Assembly: GCA_902475005.1 (NCBI GenBank)
Contig: CABRXV010000007.1
Location: forward strand, 1 to 49,179
Source of the DNA: CABRXV01 sp900754955
Lineage (GTDB): Bacteria; Actinomycetota; Coriobacteriia; Coriobacteriales; Eggerthellaceae
Direction: 5' to 3'
DNA: 49,179 nt
In this document: piece after piece, positions 1-8,209 of the stretch
Numbering within the stretch: the stretch's first letter is position 1
Layout: every line of letters begins with the position of its first letter
Position numbers and translations under genes: made by a program
Notes under the pieces: model-generated
Told to the model about the DNA's origin: nothing
Database searches by the model: none
The model's input: only the letters and a program-made list of their open reading frames with translations

Positions 1-734
1 ACGCCGATGTCGAGCATGCAGTCGCGGTAGTCGCGCCCGTGGGCGATGGTGATATAGTTGTCGTCGACGAGGCGATCGTGCGTCGGGTCGAGCCCGATCC
101 AGCGACCGTCGTGGTACACCTCGACCCACGCGTGCGTGGCACCTTCGCCGCCGAGCATGCCGGCGATGTAGCGCGCCGCCAGGCCCACGTGGCGGCACAC
201 CGCCAGCATCACGTGCGCGTAATCCTGGCAGACGCCCTTGCCCTGCGCGAGTGCCTCCTCGGCGGTCGTGCGAATGGTGGTGGAACCCGGCGCATACTCG
301 AACGCGCGGTACACCTCCCCCATCACCACGCGCGCCCGCTCGATGGGCGAGGCGTCCGCGGGAAGCGTGGCAATGCGCGCCGCGCATGTCTCGATCAGCC
401 GGTCGATGGAGGGGCCGGGGATCGTCAAAGCCGAGTCGAAGCGGTAGAGCGGCTTGAACGGTTCGGCCTTGGTGTTCTCGTTGTCCACGAACGCGATGCC
501 CGACACCTTGTAGCTGAACACGTCGTGCGGCGCGGGAATGTAGCCCGTCACCACCACCGAGTCGAATGAATCGATGAGTTTGTGCAGCTTGACGGCGGGT
601 TCGAGCGCCATCTCAACATCGACGATCTGCTGGCGCGGACCCGTCGCGGGAATGCAGCGCAGCTGAAACTTGTGGTCGGTCACGGGGCAGCTGAACGAGA
701 GCTTCATCTCGTACTCGAACTTGAGCTTCTTCAC
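1..734 (-). CDS. Transglutaminase-like family protein (C-terminus off window)
   Basis: The protein begins at a GTG preceded by AGAAGGAGGG and runs off the left edge after about 244 residues. An N-terminal beta-rich domain (about residues 1-100) is followed by a transglutaminase-like core. The catalytic triad is visible: Cys169 in GKGVCQDYAH, His201 in THAWVEV and Asp216 in GLDPTHD. Bacterial members of this family (Pfam Transglut_core with its N-terminal domain) are commonly encoded beside circularly permuted ATP-grasp and alpha-E proteins. That association has been taken to mean synthesis or trimming of a peptide or amide tag. The same partner, as a fusion, lies 219 bp upstream here on the same strand. 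The exact substrate is unknown. A cysteine peptidase or a true transglutaminase are both possible. Confidence 0.9.
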   Translation of the reverse strand, partial: MKKLKFEYEMKLSFSCPVTDHKFQLRCIPATGPRQQIVDVEMALEPAVKLHKLIDSFDSVVVTGYIPAPHDVFSYKVSGIAFVDNENTKAEPFKPLYRFDSALTIPGPSIDRLIETCAARIATLPADASPIERARVVMGEVYRAFEYAPGSTTIRTTAEEALAQGKGVCQDYAHVMLAVCRHVGLAARYIAGMLGGEGATHAWVEVYHDGRWIGLDPTHDRLVDDNYITIAHGRDYRDCMLDIG

Positions 735-901
735 GCCACCCTCCTTCTATCGTCATGGGACCGCACGGCGGCACGCGACGCGCTTCTCGCCGCCTTCGGC
801 TTCCCGATTTGTCCGGAACATGTCTCTCGAACGGTTAATCTTACCACGCTTCGACACCCCGCCCCGCGCCTCGCGCGAATCGGCGGGCGTTGCGCCCGAT
901 A

Positions 902-940
902 GCGGCTGCGAAACGCCCGCAGGATGCGTTCCGCAGCCGC
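902..940 (-). terminator. Strong hairpin between ATP-grasp and transglutaminase genes
   Basis: Arms at 902-916 and 926-940 pair at 14 of 15 positions around a 9-nt loop, just after the stop codon of the ATP-grasp gene. There is no U-tract on the minus strand, so it may be a weak terminator, an mRNA-stabilising hairpin or an attenuator lowering expression of the downstream transglutaminase gene. Confidence 0.5.
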
Positions 941-953
941 ACCGCCGAGGCGT

Positions 954-3137
954 CTACGGACGCGCGGCGTCCATATCCATCGAGTTGAGCAGCGTGCTCG
1001 CGTCGGCGTCGAAGGCCACCACGCGGTCGCCGAACTCGTCGATGAGCGTCATCAGCTGGCCGACAAGGCCCTCGTAGCCGCGTGCGGGCAGCTGCTCCGC
1101 AAGCCAGCGCAGGCTGTCGGCGAAGCACTGCGGCAGCGGCATGTCGTCGAGCTCGCTCAGGTGCGCGGAGAGCTTGCGCACCGTGGCGGGCAGAATCTCC
1201 TCCGCGAGGCCGAAGCGCGTGTACAGGTCGATGCGCTCGAGGTACTTCCCCAGAAACACGAGCGCCTTCATCGTAGTCTCGATCGACGAGTTCTCGATGC
1301 CGCCCCAGAACGCGAGCATGTCGTCGGCGATGTCGCGGTGGTCGAACACGTCTTGCGCAGCGCCCGCATGGTGCGCCGCGTCCACGATGCCGCTCATCGC
1401 GAGCTCGATGTACTGCAGAAGGCGGCTGCCGAGCTCGGGTCGCAGCACCACGGCGTTGTAGAACGCCGAGCTGATGGCGCTGCGCACCGAGTCGCGGTTG
1501 CTCTTGTCGTAGAGGAAGCTGTAGACGAACGCGTCGAAGTCCTCGAAGTCCTCGGGCAGGTCGAGCGCGCGAGCGAACGGGCGAAACGCGTCCACGTCGG
1601 TGTCCATCACGCGGTCGTAGAACGGGAAGAACACGTTGAGCGTCGTGAACACGCGCTCGGTGTAGCGGCCGAGCCAGAAGAGGTTCTCCGCCTTCGAGGC
1701 GGTGACGTAGGCGAAGCTGCGGTAGTTGATGCGGCTGATCTCGGTGCGCACGCGCTCGCGGGAGGCGGCGTCTTTGCGCTGCGACTCCTCCGACGCGAGG
1801 ATCCACGTGTCTTTGAAGCCGCCGCCCTGCGACGAGTTCACGATCATCTCGCCGGGAACCGACGAGTAGCGCGTGAGCCCCGAGTACCACACGTGCGTGT
1901 TCTGGCCCGTGAGCACGAAGGCGCGCAGATCGCACTTACGCGGGCTCGGCTCGCCCGTCTCAGGGTCGACCACGTCGATGTCACGGAAGTTGATGACCTC
2001 CTGCGCGATGAAACGACGCGGCTCCGCCTTGATGCGGTCGGCCAGTTCGGCGCGCTCGGCGGCGGAGAGGCTCGAGCCGAACACCACGCCGTAGCCGCCG
2101 GCCTCCGCCACGTCCTTGATGACAAGCTCGCCCATGCGCGAGAGCACCTCTTTGCGGTCCTCTTCGAACAGCGGCATGTAGGTGGGCGCGTTGTGCAGGA
2201 TGGGCGTCTCGCCGAGGTAGTACTCGATCATCTTCGGCACGAAGTAGTACACGGCCTTGTCGTCTGCCACGCCGTTGCCGGGCGCGTTGACGATGGCCAC
2301 GTTGCCCGCGCGGTACGCCCCGAGGATACCCGGCACGCCGATCACCGAGTCGGGGTTGAACGCGAAGGGATCGAGGAACTCGTCGGAGAGGCGGCGGTAC
2401 ACCACGCCGACGCGGTGGCGGCGTCCCGCGTAGTCGCGCAGGTACACCTTGTTCTCCACCACTTCGAGGTCCTCGGGGAAGGCGAGCTCGGCGCCCGTCT
2501 TCTCGGCGAGGTAAGCGTGCTCGAAAAACGCCGAGTTGTAGCGGCCGGGCGTGAGCACCACGGCGATGCCCTCGCACGAGACGAAGTCCATCGTCTTGCG
2601 CAGCAGACGCGGGTAATCGCGGTTGTCGCGAATGTGCACGTCGCGGAACAAGCGCGGATCGGCGCGACGCTCGATGTCGCGCACGAACAGCGGGTAGCTC
2701 GCGCCTGACGGGATGCGCAGGTTGTCCTCGAGCACCCACCAGCGGCCGTCCTCGCCCTGCACGAGGTCTTCGCCGGCGATGTGCGCGAACACGCCGCCGG
2801 GCGGCGTCACGCCGTTGACCTGGGGCAGGTAGCCCGCCGAGGTGTAGACGTACTCCTCGGGAATCACCCCGTCGGCGACGATGCGCTTATCGGAGTAGAT
2901 GTCGCGCAGGTAGGCGTTGAGTGCGTTCACGCGCTGCTTGAGGCCGCGCTCGAGCTCATCGTACTCCTCAGACGGGATGATGCGCGGGATGGGATCGTAG
3001 GGGAACAGGCGGTCGTGGTATTCGCCGTTGTGGTAGATGCCGAAGCGCACGCCGTTGCGCGCAAGCTCGCGGTTGATCGATTCCCGACGGTTAATGAGGT
3101 CTGCCGCCAGCTTGCGAGCGGCCGTCTCGATTGCCAT
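954..3137 (-). CDS. Circularly permuted ATP-grasp type 2 / alpha-E (DUF403) fusion protein
   Basis: A 727-residue protein starting at ATG with TAGGAG upstream. Residues 1 to about 430 are a circularly permuted ATP-grasp domain; landmarks are GIYHNGEYHDRLFPYDPIPR, NGVTPPGGVF, the acidic VLEDNLRIPSG segment and EPRRFIAQE. From about residue 440 the helical alpha-E domain follows (ENLFWLGRYTERV, then FLGKYLERIDLYTRF). In many bacteria these are two adjacent genes; here they are fused, with a short linker around SEESQRKDAASRE. ATP-grasp enzymes of this class are predicted to make an amide or peptide bond using ATP, but no product is established. The transglutaminase-like gene downstream completes the conserved trio. 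The start was chosen for its ribosome site and because the family's N-terminus begins nearby; the reading frame is open further upstream but without coding character. Confidence 0.92.
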   Translation of the reverse strand: MAIETAARKLAADLINRRESINRELARNGVRFGIYHNGEYHDRLFPYDPIPRIIPSEEYDELERGLKQRVNALNAYLRDIYSDKRIVADGVIPEEYVYTSAGYLPQVNGVTPPGGVFAHIAGEDLVQGEDGRWWVLEDNLRIPSGASYPLFVRDIERRADPRLFRDVHIRDNRDYPRLLRKTMDFVSCEGIAVVLTPGRYNSAFFEHAYLAEKTGAELAFPEDLEVVENKVYLRDYAGRRHRVGVVYRRLSDEFLDPFAFNPDSVIGVPGILGAYRAGNVAIVNAPGNGVADDKAVYYFVPKMIEYYLGETPILHNAPTYMPLFEEDRKEVLSRMGELVIKDVAEAGGYGVVFGSSLSAAERAELADRIKAEPRRFIAQEVINFRDIDVVDPETGEPSPRKCDLRAFVLTGQNTHVWYSGLTRYSSVPGEMIVNSSQGGGFKDTWILASEESQRKDAASRERVRTEISRINYRSFAYVTASKAENLFWLGRYTERVFTTLNVFFPFYDRVMDTDVDAFRPFARALDLPEDFEDFDAFVYSFLYDKSNRDSVRSAISSAFYNAVVLRPELGSRLLQYIELAMSGIVDAAHHAGAAQDVFDHRDIADDMLAFWGGIENSSIETTMKALVFLGKYLERIDLYTRFGLAEEILPATVRKLSAHLSELDDMPLPQCFADSLRWLAEQLPARGYEGLVGQLMTLIDEFGDRVVAFDADASTLLNSMDMDAARP

Positions 3138-3388
3138 GACTGCTCCTAACCCGATGAGCCCCGCGGGGCGAGAAAACGAAGCACGCGCAAGGCGACGGCG
3201 CCGCAGGTTGCGCGGCGAAACAGCGCGCCATCGCGTACCTTGTAAGTGTATCGCACGCGGGGCGGCGCAGACTGTGCGGCGAAGCAGGCGCGGGCAAGAT
3301 TTAACATGCGCTATGGGGAGCGCCGACGGAGGTGCGGCGGGCGTTGCGGCGGAGCGCGGCGGGATGAGCCGGAGCACAGTGCGCGCGA

Positions 3389-3526
3389 GTGCCTGGCGAC
3401 AGGGCGTTAGGACGCCGGAGCGCTGGGCGCGCGGGTGCCTGGCAACGAGACGCCAGGACGCTGGGGCGCGGTGCGCGCAGGTGCCTGGCAGCAGGGCGCC
3501 AGGATGCCGGGGCGCTGGGCGCCGCA
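3389..3526. repeat. Three tandem 46-bp imperfect repeats
   Basis: Units start at 3389, 3435 and 3481, each with GTGCCTGGC, so the period is exactly 46 bp twice. The third unit contains CCTGGC and GCCAGG separated by 8 nt and could form a hairpin. A decayed partial unit may precede the first. The rest of the gap from 3138 to 3560 is the upstream region of the ATP-grasp gene and the SECIS of the next gene; I see no coding sequence in it. Confidence 0.85.
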
Positions 3527-3544
3527 TCGGCTTTCGACTAAGAA

Positions 3545-3581
3545 GCGGAGGCGTAAGACCTTACGCCGTGGCGCCGCCTCA
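3545..3581 (-). promoter_or_regulatory. SECIS element of the ArsS-family selenoprotein
   Basis: Starting at the in-frame UGA (3581-3579), 18 nt lead to an apical GGUC loop closed by a perfect 7-bp stem (GGCGUAA / UUACGCC), with a lower stem GCGG/CCGC below. The loop context AGGUCU and the 18-nt spacing are the same as I recall for the E. coli fdhF SECIS, which binds SelB. The true stop UAA lies inside the 5' arm of the stem. This is strong structural support for selenocysteine insertion. Confidence 0.88.
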
Positions 3582-4565
3582 ACTGCTGCCGGCGCCGGCG
3601 CAGCACGCGTAGCAGTGGTTGGCGAACATGATGTCACGTTTCAATGGAATCGAGGGGTCCTGCGCCATATCTGCGATGGTCAGGCGGTTTCTGCACGGTA
3701 TGTCGACCGCCTGATTGAAATCGCAGTCGTACAGCGCGCCGTCCCAGCGAACCGACAGCTGCGTGCGGCACATCATGGCGGGCACCGTCTCGGGATTGAA
3801 AGCCCCGATGAGCCTGTTCATATAGCGATCCATGTTGCCCGTTGCGAGCAGGCGCTCGCCGAAACGCCCACCTGGCGCGTTCGCAATGCAAAATAGGTGA
3901 TCGAAGCAGATGCCGAAGTCGTCGGCGAGCTTGCGCTTGTATTCGCGCTCCATCGACTCCTGGTCGGGCGGCAGCACAGCGCCGTTGGGGTTGAACACGA
4001 GATTGAGCTCGAGCGTGTTGCCGCCGGGGCCGGCGCCCTCCCCCTTGCCGTATCCGAGTGCGCACAGACGCTGCATCACGCGGATCGTGGGGTCGAACGT
4101 ACCGGCCCCGCGCTGCTTCTCCGACGATTTCTTGATGTAGTGCGGAAGTGACGCAAACACCACGATGCCGAGCTCCGCCCACAGCTCGGGAAGGTGCTCG
4201 TACCCCGGCTCCTCGCAGATCGCAAGGTTGGAGCGCGTGATCACGCGAGCCCCCGCAGCGGCGGCCTCGCGCATGAACCACGCATAGTGCGGGTTCATCT
4301 CAGGCGCGCCGCCCGTCACGTCGATCACCGAGAAGCCGCGGTCGCGGTACACCTTGAGGCACTGCTCAAGCGTCTCGCGGGACATCTCCTCGGTGCGTGC
4401 GGGGCTCGACTGCACATGGCAGTGCTTGCAGGCGAAGTTGCACTTCAGACCGATGTTGATCTGCAGCGTATCAAGTTGATCTTCCGTGAAGCGATAGTCG
4501 CCGACCCGCTCCCGAAACGACGGGTACTGCGCCAGAGCGGCGTTCACCTCTTTGATGTCGGGCAT
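3561..4565 (-). CDS. arsS: ArsS-family radical SAM selenoprotein (UGA-encoded Sec329)
   Basis: A 334-residue protein if the UGA at codon 329 is read through. The radical SAM cluster is C42-x3-C46-x2-C49 (CNFACKHCH); TGGAPEMNP is the glycine-rich SAM-binding segment. The C-terminal Cys-rich domain ends NHCYACCAGAGSS, then UGA, then Gly-Gly-Ala-Thr-Ala and UAA. In Cys-containing relatives the same place reads GSSCGG, so UGA stands exactly at a conserved Cys. This family (TIGR04167 type, 'radical SAM (seleno)protein') is known to contain both Cys and Sec members. Some relatives act in arsenosugar biosynthesis with ArsM; no ArsM is seen here, so the substrate is unproven. ATG follows AAGAAGGGGG. 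Ordinary gene callers would stop at 3579 and lose the last six residues. Confidence 0.9.
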
Positions 4566-4629
4566 GCTGCCCCCTTCTTGCGTCGCGCGAGCCTGCTGCA
4601 CCCGTCGAGGTGTCGAGCCCGAGGAAAGA

Positions 4630-4968
4630 CTACATCTCCAGTTTGTCAACCAGGCCGACCATCTGCACGCCGTGCGCAAGAGCCGCACCGCCGCGAATGG
4701 CGTTGGCGACGTGGAACGCCTCGGTCATCTGCTCCTTGGTCACGCCCATCTCCATGCACGTGTTGGTGTAGGAGTCGATGCAGTAGGGGCACTGAACCGC
4801 CGCAGCGACCGCCAGCGCAATGAGCGCTTTCTCGCGCGCCGTCAGCGCGCCCTCGGCGAACACCTTGCCGTAGTACGCCATGTAGAGATCCCACAACTCG
4901 GGGGCACCCTCGCCCACGCCGTCGGCGGAGAACTTGGCCAGATCCTCGGGGTTGTAGTAGGTTTCCAT
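4630..4968 (-). CDS. AhpD/carboxymuconolactone-decarboxylase-like protein of the ArsS pair
   Basis: A 112-residue alkylhydroperoxidase-like helical protein with the redox pair CPYC in AAAVQCPYCIDSYTNTC and a downstream LAHGVQMVG segment. It matches the 'arsenosugar biosynthesis-associated peroxidase-like' group that accompanies radical SAM/SeCys proteins. It sits 64 bp upstream of the arsS-like gene on the same strand and probably forms an operon with it. The likely role is thiol redox chemistry, possibly reducing the Cys/Sec centre of its partner. The start METYYNPEDL was chosen over an ATG 18 nt upstream because AAAGGAC lies at better distance. Confidence 0.85.
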   Translation of the reverse strand: METYYNPEDLAKFSADGVGEGAPELWDLYMAYYGKVFAEGALTAREKALIALAVAAAVQCPYCIDSYTNTCMEMGVTKEQMTEAFHVANAIRGGAALAHGVQMVGLVDKLEM

Positions 4969-5235
4969 GAGTGCGTCCTTTCGCATGTCGACTATACCCT
5001 ATGCTTGACATGATCGAGTATTTAACTGATGCAATTATAATACCTCCTCGGGGAAATGCCAGACTCCCTTCGGGAGCATGAGCGCACACGGCACCCCTCG
5101 CCCCTCCGCCTGCAAAGTGGTATAACGAAACCGCACGAGCGAAACCCGCTTGCGCCCCGCCCGCACACGGCATTCCGCCTGCGACGCTCCGCTCGCGCAT
5201 CTTGCTGCGAGACGGAACGAGAGGCGATGATTTCC

Positions 5236-6330
5236 ATGAAGATCCAAAGCGTGAAGGCGATCCCCGTCAAGCTGCCGCTGCCCCATGTGATGGAGTGGGC
5301 CACCGGACGCATGACCGCTCAGTCGCACGTGCTCGTGCGCATCATGACCGACGAGGGCATCGAAGGCATCGCTGAGGCGATTCCGCGCGAGAACATCTAC
5401 GGCGAAACGCAGGTGGGCATGGTGCATGTGATCAACGAGCACCTGGCGCCACTCATCGCGGGCCTCGACCCGTTCGATGTCGAGAAGATCCACGAGAAGA
5501 TGGGCTTCATCAAGAGCAACCTCGCCGCCAAGGGCGGCATCGACGTGGCTCTGTGGGACATCATCGGCAAGGCGTGCGGCCAGCCGATCCACAAGCTGCT
5601 CGGCGGCTACCGCGAGAGCATCGCGCCGAGCCGGATCCTGTGGCTCTCCACCGATGAGGTGCTCGGCGAGCAGGCGCGCGAGCTCAACGAACGCGGCTAC
5701 CGTGCGTTCAAGGTGAAGGGCGGCGCCGACCCCGACGCCGACATCCGTCGCATTCATCTGTTGCGCGAAGTGGTCACGTCCGACACCAAGCTCTACATCG
5801 ACGGCAACCAGATGTACACCTACTTCGGCGCAAAAAAGGTGTACGACGCCACGCGCGGCGAGCTCGACTACTTCGAGGAGCCCATCGACGCGCACAACGA
5901 GCGCGATCGCGTGCGCCTTGCGCATGCCATCGACATCCCTATCACGGGCGACGAGAGCAACTTCACCATCGGCGACATCGCTCATCAGATCGACATCGAC
6001 GCACTGTCCATCCTCATGATCAAGATCCCGCGTTCGGGCTTCACCTACGGTCGCAAGATCGCGTCGCTGTGCGAGGCATTCCAGCGCCCGATGATGATCG
6101 GCTCGCAGTCGGAGAGCGACCTCGGCATGACCGCCATCGTGCACATGGCCTGCGGCATGAAGACGTTCCAATACCCCTGCGAGTTCATGGACTTCGAGCA
6201 GGAGGGCCGCCCGAGCCTCATCAACGAATCGCCGCGCTTCGAAGACGGCCGCCTGTTCGCGCCCGACGGACCCGGACTCGGCGTGACGCTCAACGAGGAT
6301 GCCGTAGCGAAATACACGGTGGAGCTGTAG
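5236..6330 (+). CDS. Mandelate racemase/muconate lactonizing enzyme-type enolase-superfamily protein
   Basis: A 364-residue enolase-superfamily enzyme of the muconate cycloisomerase type. The lysine pair is FKVKGG (K159, K161). Metal ligands are predicted at D189 (IDGNQ), E215 (YFEEP) and D240 (GDES), and the opposite-face base is K264 (MIKIPR). The N-terminal capping domain covers about residues 1-125. Such enzymes abstract a proton alpha to a carboxylate, as in cycloisomerisation, racemisation or dehydration; the substrate cannot be read from sequence. The gene stands alone, divergent from the arsS operon. The ATG at 5236 was preferred over one at 5227, because GAGAGG is only 2 nt from the latter. 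No promoter could be assigned with confidence. Confidence 0.9.
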   Translation: MKIQSVKAIPVKLPLPHVMEWATGRMTAQSHVLVRIMTDEGIEGIAEAIPRENIYGETQVGMVHVINEHLAPLIAGLDPFDVEKIHEKMGFIKSNLAAKGGIDVALWDIIGKACGQPIHKLLGGYRESIAPSRILWLSTDEVLGEQARELNERGYRAFKVKGGADPDADIRRIHLLREVVTSDTKLYIDGNQMYTYFGAKKVYDATRGELDYFEEPIDAHNERDRVRLAHAIDIPITGDESNFTIGDIAHQIDIDALSILMIKIPRSGFTYGRKIASLCEAFQRPMMIGSQSESDLGMTAIVHMACGMKTFQYPCEFMDFEQEGRPSLINESPRFEDGRLFAPDGPGLGVTLNEDAVAKYTVEL

Positions 6331-6356
6331 CAACACGCTTCGTTGCAGCCCCGCGT

Positions 6357-6399
6357 GCTGACGGCGCCCCCTGCTTGCAGGAGCGGGGGCGCCGTCAGC
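6357..6399 (+). terminator. 15-bp perfect hairpin after the enolase-superfamily gene
   Basis: Arms 6357-6371 and 6385-6399 are perfectly complementary with a 13-nt loop, 27 bp after the stop codon. There is no T-run. It is probably a terminator for the upstream gene, or possibly bidirectional with the convergent GNAT gene. Confidence 0.6.
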
Positions 6400-6407
6400 G
6401 GGTCCCG

Positions 6408-6516
6408 GGTGCCCCGCTGCAAGGGCGGATTCGTTGCTCGCGAGTCCTGAGCACCCCGCCGCAAGGGCGGATGTATCCTCACGCGCCTCGAGCTTTTCCC
6501 GCGCCCGCAAGAGCGG
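6408..6516. repeat. Degenerate GC-rich intergenic repeats (CCCGC-GCAAG-GCGG units)
   Basis: At least three short units of the form CCCGCxGCAAGGGCGG occur near 6412, 6453 and 6502, about 41-49 bp apart, each a small hairpin. They fill the space between two convergent genes. Similar but non-identical GC-rich repeats occur in other gaps of this window. Confidence 0.6.
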
Positions 6517-6524
6517 GTGCGTCG

Positions 6525-6947
6525 CTACAGCTCTCTCACGAACTTGTAGTGCGTGTTCGTGAAGCCCTTGCGGCCGTAGAACACATGCGCGCGCGTGCGA
6601 CGCTGATTGCAGTCGACCTCGATCTGCATGGCGCCTGCCGCGCGTGCCGCATTGCAAGCCGCCTCGATAAGACGACTTCCCCGTCCTGCGCCGCGCATGC
6701 CGTCAGCCACAACAAGTTCCATGATCTCCGCGACCATGGCGGCGTGATGCAGCTGCCGCTCGAAGCGCAGGTTCACGAAGCCGGCAACCTTGCCGTCCTC
6801 CTCGTCGACGAGGCAGCGATAGCAGCCGTCAACGAGCTGCATGAGGAAGATGTCGTTGAACGCAGCGCGCGGAAGCATCTCGTTTTCCATGTCGCAGACG
6901 AGATCGTAGATGGCGGTGCTGTCGGATGCCAAGGCGGGACGAATCAT
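6525..6947 (-). CDS. GNAT-family N-acetyltransferase
   Basis: A 140-residue single-domain GNAT protein. The acetyl-CoA binding motif A is recognisable as VADGMRGAGRGSRLIEAA (R/Q-x-x-G-x-G/A pattern), after the strand AMVAEIMELVV; the C-terminal FYGRKGF is the usual motif B. It would transfer an acetyl group from acetyl-CoA to an amine on a small molecule or protein; the acceptor is unknown. It lies 149 bp downstream of the HIRAN gene on the same strand and could be co-transcribed. Confidence 0.88.
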   Translation of the reverse strand: MIRPALASDSTAIYDLVCDMENEMLPRAAFNDIFLMQLVDGCYRCLVDEEDGKVAGFVNLRFERQLHHAAMVAEIMELVVADGMRGAGRGSRLIEAACNAARAAGAMQIEVDCNQRRTRAHVFYGRKGFTNTHYKFVREL

Positions 6948-7096
6948 GCGGGACCTTTCTCAAAACGGCGTGCTCGCACAGGGACGCGACGACCACGGGA
7001 GGGTAGAACGAGGCGTCGCGCCCCTGCTTGTACGCCAAACAGCCTATCAAGGGAAGATCAAGCACGCGTAATGCGCCCGTCATGAGGTGTAAAGGG

Positions 7097-7435
7097 TTAG
7101 TTCGCGCCCTTCTCCGCTTCAAGCACGTGCAGCGCCACACGCACCTGCTTCCACGGGTCGGCTTCGGCGTCCACCTGGAGCACGCGCAGCTGGAAGATCG
7201 GCAGATGCCCGTACGCCGCCATGACTGCGAGCAGCTCGTTCTCGTCGCGCGGAACATAACCGAGCTTCATGCCGCCCGCATAGACGGCGACGGCGTTGGG
7301 ATCGAACGGGTTGTCGGGTTCGGGCCGCATTTCCAGGATGTCGCCCACCTTCATGCTCCCGAGAGCGAAAGCGCCATCCCAATGCTGGAACCCCGCAAGG
7401 TAAAACGTGGCGATATGCGACGACGGCTTGTACAT
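7097..7435 (-). CDS. HIRAN-domain protein
   Basis: A 112-residue protein consisting of one HIRAN domain. The diagnostic signature is present: LRPEPDNPFDPNAVAV-like residues (here EMRPEPDNPFDPNAVAVY) followed by KLGYVPRDEN. In larger proteins such as HLTF/Rad5 the domain binds single-stranded 3' DNA ends; stand-alone bacterial versions are common but poorly characterised. GAGGAGAC lies 3 nt before the start region, which supports ATG at 7435. DNA binding at damaged ends is inferred from the family. Confidence 0.85.
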   Translation of the reverse strand: MYKPSSHIATFYLAGFQHWDGAFALGSMKVGDILEMRPEPDNPFDPNAVAVYAGGMKLGYVPRDENELLAVMAAYGHLPIFQLRVLQVDAEADPWKQVRVALHVLEAEKGAN

Positions 7436-7610
7436 GATGTCTCCTCTGTTCAACGCTCTTCGCTTTTCGGCAACGAAGACGAGGTCGGTGCCATGCTTGC
7501 GCGATACCGCCTCGTCCCCGCTGTCTTCAGCGCTGAAACCATCATAGGATCGCCTCGTTTTTTGCGTGTACCGCAGAAGGGACTCCCAAAGCCATTTCCT
7601 CATCGAAAGA

Positions 7611-7680
7611 CTTCTATACCTTCAAGCGCAAGCGCCCCGACAGGGCTTCTACGCCCTCAAACGCGAGCGCCCGCCTCCCC
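7611..7680. repeat. Two 35-bp direct repeats
   Basis: CTTCTATACC at 7611 and CTTCTACGCC at 7646 begin two imperfect 35-bp tandem copies. They lie in the 774-bp space upstream of the HIRAN gene, in which I find no gene. Confidence 0.5.
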
Positions 7681-7738
7681 TGCCGCTCCTTTCGCGGCTC
7701 ACCCTGCCGAGAAAGCCGTCGCACGCAAGGACGCGTTC

Positions 7739-7934
7739 CGCTCAATCCCGTTTTTTCCAAATAATCACCGCTGTGTAACAAACGAGCACGCCGCACGCGA
7801 AGAATGCAGTATGCGCCTTCCGCAAAACGCCTGGTCAGAGACGACTGGTCGGAGCGAGGCTACTTCACATCGCGCCACTAACCGCCTCAACGTGTTACAA
7901 AGCGGCCAATATTTGGAAAAAACGAGAATTAGCG
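7739..7934. mobile_element. 196-bp element with 42-bp inverted terminal arms (MITE-like, unproven)
   Basis: The arms 7739-7780 and 7893-7934 are inverted repeats matching at about 35 of 42 positions, sharing CGTTTTTTCCAAATA and TGTAACA. The 112-bp centre has no open frame of note. Such an architecture fits a miniature inverted-repeat element or a large structured RNA. No target-site duplication is evident beside the arms, so the mobile-element label is only an inference. Confidence 0.5.
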
Positions 7935-8138
7935 GGTAGTGGGCGGCAACGCCAGAAGAGAATGCCGAACGAAGCACGGCGGAACGCCCTCCACCGCCCA
8001 ACACCAGAGGTCCCAAAAGCCCATACTCACGGCGGGCGGCACACCAGGGCGGACGCGATAGCGAAAGCCTCCCAGCGTCGCCCGACAGCGACACCAGAAG
8101 CCCCCATCGGCGGCAATGCCGCCCGTCAAACGCGCCCA

Positions 8139-8184
8139 ATGCCAAAGGAGCCTGCCGCAACAACGCAGCAGACTCCTTTGGCAT
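8139..8184 (-). terminator. Intrinsic terminator of the small membrane protein gene
   Basis: ATGCCAAAGGAG and CTCCTTTGGCAT form a perfect 12-bp stem, with an additional CTGC/GCAG pair inside the loop. It lies 25 bp past the stop of the minus-strand membrane protein gene. Confidence 0.75.
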
Positions 8185-8209
8185 ATCGAAAAGAGACGGA
8201 AGATTCGCT

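Noticed and set aside
841..1935. Long frames antisense to the ATP-grasp and other genes
   Set aside because: They are Arg/Pro/Ala-rich shadows of the real genes, which is common at this GC content. They lack ribosome sites and domain motifs.
3389..3526. CRISPR array
   Set aside because: The 46-bp units are contiguous and diverged along their whole length. There are no constant repeats separated by unique spacers, and no cas genes lie in the window.
5005..5041. TTGACA and TATAAT as a promoter
   Set aside because: The two hexamers are separated by 25 bp, far from the 16-18 bp needed. No alternative -35 for the TATAAT was found on either strand.
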